Shown here piece by piece: positions 37,363 through 46,092 of a stretch of 64,000 nucleotides of DNA; within the stretch, counting starts at the first letter, position 1, and every line of letters begins with the position of its first letter. The notes beneath the pieces are model-generated. The model worked only from the letters and a program-made list of their open reading frames with translations. It made no database searches and was not told where the DNA came from. Origin of the DNA: Gammaproteobacteria bacterium (GTDB taxonomy: Bacteria; Pseudomonadota; Gammaproteobacteria; UBA6429; Thiohalophilaceae); the NCBI GenBank assembly GCA_016194635.1, contig JACQBC010000026.1, forward strand, positions 1 to 64,000, written 5' to 3'. A program made the translations under genes and the position numbers.

Positions 37363-37998
37363 ATGTTTCATCCTCCATCACCTCCCGCTCTTCACCCCGA
37401 TCAGATTGCCGTTTTACAGCGTTATTATCGCTGGCAGGCGCGCCTTTATGACGTAACCCGCTGGGGTTTTTTATTTGGACGCCGGGCATTATTAGATGCG
37501 ATCGCGCTGCGGTCTGCCCCGCAACGGATCCTGGAAGTGGGTTGCGGCACGGGCAGCAATTTACTGCAGCTAACAAGGCGTTTTCCGCGGTCGAGCTTGG
37601 TTGGCATCGATGTGTCCGCGCACATGCTGGCACAGGCAAAACGCAAGCTCGCCCGTTGGCCCAATGTTGAATTACAGCAGCGTCATTATTTTGAGCCGTT
37701 ACAAGCGTCATTTGATGTAGTTCTTTTTGCGTATTCATTGTCGATGATGAATCCCGGCTGGGAAGACGCAATTGCCGCCGCCGCGCAGGACCTGGTCAAG
37801 GGTGGACTGATCGCCGTGGTGGATTTCGCATCTAGCCCACAGCCGCTATTTCGGCATTGGATGGCGTGGCACCATGTGCATTTGGAGGGGCATTTGTTAC
37901 CCGTGCTCAACAGGTATTTTATGCCGCTAGAGATTGCGCAGCCGCGGGTGTACGCAGGGTTGTGGCGGTATTTACGTTATATCGGGACGGCATCTTAA
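37363..37998 (+). CDS. SAM-dependent methyltransferase (BtaB-like)
   Basis: The 211-residue enzyme has a class I methyltransferase core: RILEVGCGTGSNLLQLTRRFPRSSLVGIDVSAHMLAQAKRKL (motif I and the acidic Asp) and DVVLFAYSLSMMNPGWEDAI. The N-terminus YYRWQARLYDVTRWGFLFGRRALLDAI and the overall order resemble BtaB, the N-methyltransferase of betaine-lipid (DGTS) synthesis. Its partner BtaA is not in this window, so the substrate is uncertain and the name is not assigned. The ATG at 37363 or the GTG at 37345 could be the start. Confidence 0.8.
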   Translation: MFHPPSPPALHPDQIAVLQRYYRWQARLYDVTRWGFLFGRRALLDAIALRSAPQRILEVGCGTGSNLLQLTRRFPRSSLVGIDVSAHMLAQAKRKLARWPNVELQQRHYFEPLQASFDVVLFAYSLSMMNPGWEDAIAAAAQDLVKGGLIAVVDFASSPQPLFRHWMAWHHVHLEGHLLPVLNRYFMPLEIAQPRVYAGLWRYLRYIGTAS

Positions 37999-38089
37999 GT
38001 GGCGGCTCCCTAGTTCACCCCCGCGGCGCGTGCGTTTTCGCAGCGTTATGCTATATAGTTGTTTGCCGCATGTAACCACAGGGATCCTC

Positions 38090-39619
38090 ATGAGTGATTC
38101 AACTAGACACCCCACTGACATTAAAGTAAATTTTAAATCTCCAGGCATTATAGCGGACAAACAACCCCACCAGGACCTGAACAAGGCCACGACCTTGCGG
38201 ATCGCGGTATGGGGGGATTTTAGCGGGCGCGACCATCGCGCTGAGCATACGATTGATAGCCTTGCCAAACGGCGTTTAATCGAGGTGGATCGGGATAATT
38301 TTCAAACGGTGTTAGATAAATTTTCCATTGTGTTGCGATTAAAGCTCCATGACGACACAACGCCGACGATCGCTATTCCGATTCATTCGCTCGAGGATTT
38401 TCATCCCGACCAATTGTATCAACGGGTGGATATCTTTGATCGTTTGCGCGATCTGCGGCGGCGTTTGCAAGATAATTCGACATTTGCACAAGCCGCCCAA
38501 GAGGTGCAGGCTTGGTTGAATGCCGCTACGTCACCGCAGACAACTTGTTCCGCAGCGCCCTCACCCACAGCGCCTGCCAGTATCGCACTAGACAATTTAC
38601 TCGATACCGTGGTGGGGATTTCGCAAGACACGCACCAGACCACCAGTTCGGTGTCCGGTTCGGTCATGGTGGATCGTTTGGTCAGGCAAATCGTTGCCCC
38701 TTACGTTGAAGCGCGTAGTGATCCACGCCAAGATCAGATGCTCGCGTCCATCGATGCGGCGATCGCCGCGCAGCTGCGATTTATACTGCATCATCCCCAA
38801 TTCCAGGCGTTGGAAGCCGCTTGGTTGTCGCTAATGTTCTTGGTAGAGCGTATTGCGACCGACGCGGCGGTGAAAATTTATATACTGGATATTTCTAAGA
38901 CGGAGTTAGACGCGGATCTATCCTGCAACGATATTACCAGCAGCGGACTGTACCAACGCCTGTGTGATCGCAGCCCGGAGGATCCAGGGTTTGATCTTTT
39001 CGTAGGAAATTTCAGTTTTGATACGCAAATTAGGGACGTATTGTTATTATCTCAACTTGGCGAGATTGCAGCGCAGGCCGGTACACCCTTGATTGCCGCC
39101 GCGCATGAGCATTGGTTAGGGTGCGAGTCTTTTGCGGTGACCAGCGCGGTGGAGGATTGGCAGTATCCAATTCGAGAAGGTGTCAGTAAGGCATGGGGTC
39201 TGTTACGCGCCTTACCGGTCGCCGAAAAACTGGCGTTGACGGTGCCACGGTTTCTGTTGCGTTTACCCTATGGCGAGAAATCCCGGCCCATCGATAGCTT
39301 TGAATTCGAGGAAATGCCCGCGCTGCACTGCCATTCCTGTTACCTATGGGGTAACGGCGCTTTTCTTAAGGCCGAACAGATCGCGCGTGCATTTACCGAA
39401 AAACGTACTATTGTTGATACAGATAACCTGCCGCTACACTCCTATTGGGAGGACGGTGAAAGCACCCATAAACCCTGCGCGGAAATCCAATTAACCGAAC
39501 GGGGTGGGCAGCGGATAAGCCAACAGGGATTGATACCTCTGTGGTCGGTGCAGAACAGTGATCGTATCCGCTGTAGCGACTTTGGTTCGCTGGCGTTGTC
39601 GGGAAAATCAATATTCTAA
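38090..39619 (+). CDS. Isolated TssB-TssC fusion (type VI sheath-like protein)
   Basis: The 509-residue product joins both halves of a contractile sheath protein. Residues about 8-145 match TssB/VipA (LRIAVWGDFSGRDHRAEHTIDSLAKRRLIEVDRDNFQTVLDKF, then SLEDFHPDQLYQRVDIFDRLRDLRRRLQD). Residues about 180-509 match TssC/VipB: AAIAAQLRFILHHPQFQALEAAWLSLMFLVER, FVGNFSFD, LTVPRFLLRLPYGEKSRPIDSFEFEEMP, and a tail with GLIPLWSVQNSDRIRCSDFGSLAL. The TssC part is shorter than usual (about 330 against 490). No tssE, hcp, vgrG, clpV or baseplate gene is nearby. Start ATG at 38090 with GGGA upstream. The CBS gene follows by 30 bases. Confidence 0.86.
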   Translation: MSDSTRHPTDIKVNFKSPGIIADKQPHQDLNKATTLRIAVWGDFSGRDHRAEHTIDSLAKRRLIEVDRDNFQTVLDKFSIVLRLKLHDDTTPTIAIPIHSLEDFHPDQLYQRVDIFDRLRDLRRRLQDNSTFAQAAQEVQAWLNAATSPQTTCSAAPSPTAPASIALDNLLDTVVGISQDTHQTTSSVSGSVMVDRLVRQIVAPYVEARSDPRQDQMLASIDAAIAAQLRFILHHPQFQALEAAWLSLMFLVERIATDAAVKIYILDISKTELDADLSCNDITSSGLYQRLCDRSPEDPGFDLFVGNFSFDTQIRDVLLLSQLGEIAAQAGTPLIAAAHEHWLGCESFAVTSAVEDWQYPIREGVSKAWGLLRALPVAEKLALTVPRFLLRLPYGEKSRPIDSFEFEEMPALHCHSCYLWGNGAFLKAEQIARAFTEKRTIVDTDNLPLHSYWEDGESTHKPCAEIQLTERGGQRISQQGLIPLWSVQNSDRIRCSDFGSLALSGKSIF

Positions 39620-39649
39620 AAGGATTTGTCCATGCAATAAGAGAATACC

Positions 39650-40090
39650 ATGATCAATGTGCAAACATTGTTAGATGAAAAAGGCCATGCCGTCTGGGCG
39701 GTTCTGCCTGAAGACAACGTTTTTGATGCGGTTAAATTGATGGATAGTAAAAGCGTGGGGGCGCTGGCGGTGTTACAAGGTAAGAGTCTCGCTGGCATTA
39801 TTTCCGAACGCGATTATGCCCGTAAGGTAATTCTTAAAGGGCGGTCTTCCAAAGAAACCAAGGTTAAAGAAATCATGACGCGTAATGTTTATTACGCGAC
39901 GTTGGATCAATCTGTCGAGACCTGCATGGTGGTAATGTCAAAATATCATATCCGTCACTTGCCAGTGTTACACGACGATGAATTGATTGGCATGATCTCC
40001 TTGGGTGACGTGGTCAAAGAAATCATCAAAGAACAAAAGATTAAAATTGTACAACTTGAAAATACCCTGACCTGGCAAGAATCGTATTGA
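39650..40090 (+). CDS. Tandem CBS-domain protein
   Basis: A 146-residue protein made of two CBS domains: DNVFDAVKLMDSKSVGALAVLQGKSLAGIISERDYARKVIL and SVETCMVVMSKYHIRHLPVLHDDELIGMISLGDVVKEII. CBS pairs bind adenosyl ligands (AMP, ATP, SAM) and work as stand-alone sensors. It begins 30 bases after the sheath-like gene on the same strand, which may be chance. The ISERDYARKVI motif is typical of a large stand-alone bacterial group. Confidence 0.92.
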   Translation: MINVQTLLDEKGHAVWAVLPEDNVFDAVKLMDSKSVGALAVLQGKSLAGIISERDYARKVILKGRSSKETKVKEIMTRNVYYATLDQSVETCMVVMSKYHIRHLPVLHDDELIGMISLGDVVKEIIKEQKIKIVQLENTLTWQESY

Positions 40091-40096
40091 ATTACA

Positions 40097-40279
40097 TCAA
40101 TGCTCAGTATTGAATGCCAGTTTGATTAAGGCCAGAACCTCGCTTTTAGCGTGTTCGGGGCTGCGGTAAATCGCAGCGGTTTTGGCGATAGGTTCGGTTG
40201 CGCTCTCTGGATAGTAAATTTCGGCATAGACCAGATTGGTCAGTGCATCGGTTATGGTTTCAATCCGAAGATTAATCAT
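40097..40279 (-). CDS. Small protein of unknown function
   Basis: A 60-residue frame with no signal peptide or membrane segment: MINLRIETITDALTNLVYAEIYYP, then AKTAAIYRSPEHAKSEVLALIKLAF. It lies 39 bases after the DsrC-like gene on the same strand and converges on the CBS gene with a 6-base gap, which is tight packing that favours a real gene. No ribosome-binding site is obvious. No family is recognised. Confidence 0.5.
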   Translation of the reverse strand: MINLRIETITDALTNLVYAEIYYPESATEPIAKTAAIYRSPEHAKSEVLALIKLAFNTEH

Positions 40280-40318
40280 TTGTGGGGGGCTTAAATAGAT
40301 AAAACAAGACTGTTGAAA

Positions 40319-40684
40319 TTATACAACCGATCCAAACGAAGGGTTGACGCTGTCTTTGGGTGGCACAAGGCCCGCCAGATAACACCCTTGTCCTACCGGT
40401 CCGCCAGGGAACAATGCGTATAGGTATTTTAATCCCCCGCGGTCGGCGAATCTACGCTGCAGTGCCGTGGTAAGTTGGCGTGTGTGTAAGTTGTCGGTAT
40501 AACGCTGATAGGTCAGACGCAGGGTTTCAATCACCTCCCAATGGTCGCGGGTTAACGCGATGCCCGCGTCATTGGCGCGTTGCTGGGCTAGGGATTTGTC
40601 CCAATTATCTTCCATGGCGGGGCTGTGGTGTATGTTAAATACCTGTTCTAACAGATCATCGGCGCTGCGAGTTGGTGTCGTCAT
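40319..40684 (-). CDS. DsrC/TusE-like protein lacking the C-terminal cysteine
   Basis: The 121-residue protein belongs to the DsrC/TusE fold: AGIALTRDHWEVIETLRLTYQRYTDNL, then GGLKYLYALFPGGPVGQGCYLAGLVPP. DsrC and TusE carry sulfur on a cysteine in the penultimate position (...GCV/I). Here the tail is DSVNPSFGSVV with no cysteine, while the inner cysteine of QGC is present. Such proteins have been grouped as sulfur-related regulatory proteins rather than sulfur carriers. Sulfur transfer by the usual route is therefore unlikely. No dsrAB or tusBCD is nearby; the DsrE2 gene is 8 kb away. Confidence 0.88.
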   Translation of the reverse strand: MTTPTRSADDLLEQVFNIHHSPAMEDNWDKSLAQQRANDAGIALTRDHWEVIETLRLTYQRYTDNLHTRQLTTALQRRFADRGGLKYLYALFPGGPVGQGCYLAGLVPPKDSVNPSFGSVV

Positions 40685-40845
40685 GGCTTAGTCTGGTGTG
40701 TGATTAATTTAAACGGTTAGGTCGGTTATGCAAGTATAGTGTACTCTAAATAATTTTCTCGTGTCGAATGATTGTTGCTGTCGGTGTTTTGCCGCTTGCT
40801 GTGAAGCTCAAACCATGCCATAAGGGCCCACTAAGAACCTGACCC

Positions 40846-41396
40846 GGTATACCAATCGCGGGAAGTCATGCGGGAAGCTTATTGCCCGAGCAATTAGTTC
40901 AGGAGTTGGTTGATTTAAAGCTACCCTTGATCTGTGCCGGTGGGATTGGCAGCGCGGGGAATTTTGTACGGGCGCTGCAACCGGGGTATGCCGGGGTGCA
41001 ATTGGGTACACGCCTGATTGCCAGTCACGAATGCCACGCCAGTGTGGCCTATAAAACCGCCATACTGCGGGCGCTGGCAGAGATATTGTCCATACCGAAC
41101 GGCTCACCGGTATTCCCGTGGCGGTGATCAACACTCCCGATGTGCAGAGGCTAGGATTAACGGCCGGACGCATGGTGCGTTGGCTGCTGCGCGGCGCCAA
41201 ACCCAAGCGGTTTATACGGCGGGTATACGCCCTGCTGTCGTTGTATCGATTAAAGCGGGGCTTGCTGCAAGAAGGCCCTCGCGCAGGCTATTGGCAGGCC
41301 GGCAAAAGCGTGGGCGGGATTCACGCGATTGAATCGGTGACGGATAATTTTGCAGCGTTTTGCCGAAGCCGTAGAACACCGCTAATGTTCCGCTGA
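40846..41396 (+). pseudogene. Broken nitronate monooxygenase (2-nitropropane dioxygenase family)
   Basis: The reading frame from about 40846 gives AGSHAGSLLPEQLVQELVDLKLPLICAGGIGSAGNFVRALQPGYAGVQLGTRLIASHECHASVAYKTAI, the FMN-binding half of a nitronate monooxygenase. The frame is then lost at about 41082, and a second frame continues EDIVHTERLTGIPVAVINTPD and RAGYWQAGKSVGGIHAI to a stop near 41396. Adding one base restores the family pattern. The N-terminal half is absent (a stop lies at 40840), so this is a decayed gene with a truncation and a frameshift. Confidence 0.85.
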
Positions 41397-41420
41397 GTAT
41401 CCCACTAAGGCTGAGGTATA

Positions 41421-42611
41421 TTATACAGCACGAGCGTCGGAGAAACCGCGTAAATACGCTGCAAACTCTTGTAATACTTTAATACCGCTTTGTTCGGCCT
41501 CGATACACCAAGCTTGCAAACGTTGGACGCGTTTGGCTTGGGGGTGGGTGGTGGTGCTGTTCCATAAATCTTTTAGGCGTTGTTGGGCTCGGTACACCGT
41601 GGCAATGGTTTGACTGCGAGCGGTGGCTTCGTTGATAAGCCCCAGCGCGGTGCTATCCAAGCGCAGGTCTTCGCGGGTCATCAATTTGCGGACCCGTTGA
41701 TAGAGGCTACGGCAATACTGATCGGCGCGTTGCCGTTCCTGACTCAATACCGGCTTGATGACATGCCGCCCATAGAGTTTAACAACGTGGAAACGGTTAC
41801 GCACAATAGCGCGTACGGTATCAATATCGATCAAATGTTTATTGAGTTCGTGGCGTATCTTCGGGGCGATATTGATTACCCGTGCTAACCGCAATAGACC
41901 CAACATGCGAATATAAAACCAGCCGATGTCGAATTCCCACCATTTACTGGAGAGTTTGGCCGAGGCTGGGTAGGCATGGTGGTTGTTATGTAATTCTTCG
42001 CCACCGATGAATAATCCCCAGGGGCTAATATTGCGTGAGGCATCGCGTGGTTCAAAACTGCGATACCCCCAATAATGGCCCACGCCATTGATAACGCCGG
42101 CCGCCCAGATAGGTATCCACACCATTTGCACAGCAAATACCGTAATGCCGATGACACCGAACAATAGAATGTCGAGCAACAACATGCTGATTAAGCCCAC
42201 GAAAGGATAGGGCGTATAGAGGTACCGTTCGATCCAATCGTCGGGTGTACCTTTGCCAAATTTGTCTAAGGTTTCCTGATTAGCCGCCTCGCGCCTGTAA
42301 AGCTCGCTGCCTTGCAGGAGTAGCGTTTTTAAACCATAGAACTGCGGGCTATGAGGGTCTTCAGCGGTTTCACATTTGGCGTGATGTTTGCGATGAATCG
42401 CCACCCATTGTTTGGTCACCATGCCGGTGGTCAGCCACAACCAGAAGCGGAAAAAATGGCTGATGAGAGGATGCAGGGTTAATGATCGATGCGACTGATG
42501 GCGGTGCAGATAGATTGTCACCGCGGCGATCGTGACGTGGGTTAAGAACAAGGTGGCAAGAATTATTTGAAAAGTGGTTAGATTAAGGAGGCCTTGCGTT
42601 AATATGTCCAT
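41421..42611 (-). CDS. Membrane fatty-acid desaturase (DesA/Delta-9 type)
   Basis: A di-iron acyl-lipid desaturase of 396 residues. The three histidine boxes are HRHQSHRS, HRKHHA and HNNHHAYP, in the spacing of Delta-9 acyl-CoA or lipid desaturases. Membrane segments surround them (LATLFLTHVTIAAVTIYL, FFRFWLWLTTGM, LLDILLFGVIGITVFAV). A C-terminal extension of about 150 residues is charged and helical, longer than in many relatives. The ATG at 42611 was preferred to a TTG at 42641. It would adjust membrane fluidity at low temperature. Confidence 0.92.
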   Translation of the reverse strand: MDILTQGLLNLTTFQIILATLFLTHVTIAAVTIYLHRHQSHRSLTLHPLISHFFRFWLWLTTGMVTKQWVAIHRKHHAKCETAEDPHSPQFYGLKTLLLQGSELYRREAANQETLDKFGKGTPDDWIERYLYTPYPFVGLISMLLLDILLFGVIGITVFAVQMVWIPIWAAGVINGVGHYWGYRSFEPRDASRNISPWGLFIGGEELHNNHHAYPASAKLSSKWWEFDIGWFYIRMLGLLRLARVINIAPKIRHELNKHLIDIDTVRAIVRNRFHVVKLYGRHVIKPVLSQERQRADQYCRSLYQRVRKLMTREDLRLDSTALGLINEATARSQTIATVYRAQQRLKDLWNSTTTHPQAKRVQRLQAWCIEAEQSGIKVLQEFAAYLRGFSDARAV

Positions 42612-42729
42612 GCGGTACTCGTAGTAAGAACTTATGTGCAAGTATAGCGTAAAGTCACGCTGATTACACCTGGTTTGGCGCTAGGGGTTGTGTACTGTTA
42701 CAAAGTATCACAATGGGCAGCGACTGGTA

Positions 42730-43047
42730 TTAGCCGGTTTTACTCAGGCGCGCGGCCAGGTGTTTGTGATCCACCCGCAATTGATAACTGCCTAAGGCGA
42801 TGATATCCCCCGGTTTAATGATGTGTTTACCAATACGTTTACCGTTGATATAGGTGCCGTTGGTGCTGTTGAGGTCTTCGATATAAGAGACTAGAAAATA
42901 AGTGAAAATCCGGGCGTGATGGGAGCTGACAGTTTTATCGTCGATATAGACTTTGTTATCGGGTGCGCGCCCTAAGGTTAATTCCCCCGAAACTAATTCT
43001 GTGATATGTGTCGGATCTGTAACATGTTGAACAATGATGCCTGACAT
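42730..43047 (-). CDS. FHA-domain protein
   Basis: A 105-residue single forkhead-associated domain, which binds phosphothreonine. Motifs: GELTLGRAPDNKVYIDDKTVSSHHARIF (GR and SxxH), then YIEDLNSTNGTYINGKRI (the NG turn). It is a stand-alone adaptor with no kinase nearby. An anti-clockwise neighbour is the desaturase, and glgP lies 218 bases upstream on the same strand. No link to the neighbours is evident. Confidence 0.92.
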   Translation of the reverse strand: MSGIIVQHVTDPTHITELVSGELTLGRAPDNKVYIDDKTVSSHHARIFTYFLVSYIEDLNSTNGTYINGKRIGKHIIKPGDIIALGSYQLRVDHKHLAARLSKTG

Positions 43048-43265
43048 ATGGAGGTATCCTTTAATGTGTTATTGGTTGTCGCTAACAACAGCAAATTTTA
43101 GGCCAAGAAAACAGCCCAACATCAACGGGGCGGATAAGATGCTCCGTTCACGACCCTGTCCTTGGAGTTTGCACTAGGCTTATGCGTCGCAGGGAACAAT
43201 GCGACAAGTTATTATAGACGAACTCTCAAAATAAGTCATTCTGTCGAGGTCCAAAATCCTCTGTA

Positions 43266-45794
43266 TCATTGGATAAAATTGGATTTCACATCCTCTTGTG
43301 AGAGTAAATTTACTGATACAGAATTTACCTTCCAAATATCCTTGGCGTATTCTCGAATACTACGGTCGGATGAAAATTTGCCGCTGCGCGCGGTATTGAG
43401 TATCGACATGCGGGTCCAGCGTTCCTTGTCGTGATAGGCCAAGTTCACTTGGTTCTGGCAATGGCAGTAGGCGGCAAAGTCCCGCAGGACCAAATACGGG
43501 TCGTGGTAGAGCAAATTATCCAGCAGTGGTTTGAATAATTCGCTATCACCGCGGGCAAAAAAACCACTGCGGAGCAAGTTGATCACTTCATGGAGTTCGG
43601 GATTTTGCTCATAACAATCCCATGGGCGGTAGCCTTGTTGATATATTGCGGTAATTTCTTCGGTGGTTAGTCCGAATAAGAAAAAATTCTCCGCGCCTAC
43701 CTCCTCACGAATTTCTATATTGGCCCCATCCAGGGTGCCAATAGTAAGCGCGCCACTCATGGAAAATTTCATATTGCCGGTACCCGATGCTTCTTTACCG
43801 GCAGTGGAAATTTGTTCGGATAACTCCGCGGCCGGGTAGACCCGTTGCCCGGTACTGACATTGTAATTTGGCACGTAGATAACCTTGAGTTGATCGTGCA
43901 CGGTCTTATCATTATTGATGATTTCACCCACGGCGGTGATCAAGCGGATTATCAATTTAGCCAAGTGATACCCAGGCGCGGCCTTGCCACCGAAAATGAA
44001 AGTGCGAGGGTGCATGCTAAAGTGTGGATCGGTTTTGAGCCGATGATACAGTGTTATTACGTGCAAGATATTCAAATGTTGACGTTTGTATTCGTGAATC
44101 CGCTTTACCTGAACATCAAACATGGAATCAGGGTTGACTAACGCTCCGGTATGATGCCGTAGGTAGCGCGCAAAGTCGTACTTATTGAGGCGTTTAATGT
44201 TGCGCCACTCGTTACGAAAATTGCTGTCGGCGGCGAAGTTCTCAAGTTGGCGTAATTGCGCCAGATCGGTTACCCATTCATTGCCGATGGCTTGATTGAT
44301 CAACTTACTCAGACGTGGGTTGCTGAGCAATAACCAGCGCCGTGGAGTCACCCCATTGGTTTTGTTGCTGAATTTTTCCGGCCATAAATCATAAAAGTCT
44401 TTTAATACATCCTCGGTAAGCAGCCGGGAGTGTAATTCCGCGACCCCATTGATCGCGTAACTGCCGACACAGGCCAAATGCGCCATGCGCACATAACGCT
44501 CACCGCTTTCGTCAATCAAGGAGAGGCGTTGTATCTTGGTTTCATCCACAAAGAAACGGATCCGCACTTCGTCAAGAAAACGCGCGTTGATGGCATAAAT
44601 TATTTCCAAATGCCGCGGCAAGACACTACGAAACATCTCTAGCGGCCAACGTTCCAGCGCCTCCGGTAATAGGGTGTGGTTGGTGTACGCAAAACTTTGG
44701 CAGGTAACCGACCAGGCGCGATCCCAGTCGAGGCGGTGAATGTCGACCAACAAACGCATTAATTCCGCAACCGCAATGGCAGGATGGGTATCGTTGAGCT
44801 GCACGGTAAACTTTTTATGAAATTGATCTACCGGGATATTTTGCACTCTTAAAATACGTAACATGTCTTGCAATGAACAACATACAAAAAAGTATTGTTG
44901 TTCCAAACGCAACGCCTTGCCTTGCTGTTGTTCATCATTGGGATAAAGCACCTTGGTGAGGTTTTCCGAGGTCACTTTTTGATTGACCGCGCCGTAGTAG
45001 TCACCACGGTTAAATACCGCAAAATCAAACGACTCCGGGGCCTCGGCGCGAAACAGTCGCAAGGTATTGGCGGTATTGTTGCGATACCCCATGATAGGAG
45101 TGTCGTAGGGTATACCCATGACGAGTTTGCCTGGTACCCAGCGGCAATGTTGTTGCTGTTCGTCATAGTAGGTTTCGGTATACCCGCCAATTTTAACCTC
45201 AACCGCCCATTCAGGGCGGATGATTTCCCATGGATTGCCGTTGCGTAACCATTTATCGGTTTTTTCGATCTGCTTACCTTCGCTGATTTCTTGTTTAAAA
45301 ATACCGTATTCGTAACGGATGCCATAACCTAGAGAGGGGATCCCCAGCGTCGCCATGGAATCCAGAAAACACGCAGCCAGTCGCCCCAATCCGCCATTAC
45401 CTAAACCCGGTTCCTCTTCTTGCGCAATCAGTTCTTCTAAACTAAGTCCCAACTCGATCATGGCCTGGCGTACCGGCGCGTCGATTCCCAGGTTTATCAA
45501 ATTGTTGGCCAGGTGTGGGCCCATTAAGAACTCCGCGGATAAATACGCCACGGTACGTGAACCTTGACGGGTATATTCCGCGGCACTGCTCACCCAGCGG
45601 TGCAACATACGATCACGCACCACATGCGCCAGGGCCATGTAGTAGTCATTGCGCGTGGCAAGCGCTGGAAACTTGCCTTGCACGTAAAACAAATTATCTA
45701 AAAAGGCGTGTTTGAGTGATTCCTTGTCGCAGCCGGTGCGGGTATCGCTGACTTCCAGCGTTGGGGTTGTTATATTCAATGCGATATTGGTCAT
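43266..45794 (-). CDS. glgP: Glycogen phosphorylase
   Basis: The 842-residue enzyme releases glucose-1-phosphate from glycogen with pyridoxal phosphate. Motifs: RTVAYLSAEFLMG, EEPGLGNGGLGRLAACFLDSMATLGIPSLGYGIRYEYGIF, and the PLP lysine in KEASGTGNMKFSMSGALTIGTLDGANIEI. The length and order are normal. The intergenic region 45795-46092 upstream separates it from a divergent PDC-sensor gene. The rest of the glycogen genes are not in this window. Confidence 0.97.
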   Translation of the reverse strand: MTNIALNITTPTLEVSDTRTGCDKESLKHAFLDNLFYVQGKFPALATRNDYYMALAHVVRDRMLHRWVSSAAEYTRQGSRTVAYLSAEFLMGPHLANNLINLGIDAPVRQAMIELGLSLEELIAQEEEPGLGNGGLGRLAACFLDSMATLGIPSLGYGIRYEYGIFKQEISEGKQIEKTDKWLRNGNPWEIIRPEWAVEVKIGGYTETYYDEQQQHCRWVPGKLVMGIPYDTPIMGYRNNTANTLRLFRAEAPESFDFAVFNRGDYYGAVNQKVTSENLTKVLYPNDEQQQGKALRLEQQYFFVCCSLQDMLRILRVQNIPVDQFHKKFTVQLNDTHPAIAVAELMRLLVDIHRLDWDRAWSVTCQSFAYTNHTLLPEALERWPLEMFRSVLPRHLEIIYAINARFLDEVRIRFFVDETKIQRLSLIDESGERYVRMAHLACVGSYAINGVAELHSRLLTEDVLKDFYDLWPEKFSNKTNGVTPRRWLLLSNPRLSKLINQAIGNEWVTDLAQLRQLENFAADSNFRNEWRNIKRLNKYDFARYLRHHTGALVNPDSMFDVQVKRIHEYKRQHLNILHVITLYHRLKTDPHFSMHPRTFIFGGKAAPGYHLAKLIIRLITAVGEIINNDKTVHDQLKVIYVPNYNVSTGQRVYPAAELSEQISTAGKEASGTGNMKFSMSGALTIGTLDGANIEIREEVGAENFFLFGLTTEEITAIYQQGYRPWDCYEQNPELHEVINLLRSGFFARGDSELFKPLLDNLLYHDPYLVLRDFAAYCHCQNQVNLAYHDKERWTRMSILNTARSGKFSSDRSIREYAKDIWKVNSVSVNLLSQEDVKSNFIQ

Positions 45795-46092
45795 GTGATC
45801 TGCACTACGGTTTTAGTGTGTTGTAAAATCAGTGGTGGCTGTGACATAACAGGGTAACACCTCGGTTGTATATTTCTAAATCTATCTCACTAACCTAGTG
45901 ACACATTCCGAGGCACGTTGTGTGCCAGGTTAATTATACGGTCCTTAATCAAATACTTAGCCATATTTTCTAAGATGAATTGTTGAATAGTTTGCGCCTA
46001 ATTGGCTCAAATATGCGGATTATGCACTAACCTAGGTCGGTGTTAGATGTTCAGGGTTCGACCCGGTCGCAGCCTCCAATCGACGTGTTATC

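Noticed and set aside
46040-46085. A tRNA-like T arm (GGGTTCGACCC) before the PDC-sensor gene
   Set aside because: There is no acceptor stem, D arm or anticodon arm in the 75 bases around it.
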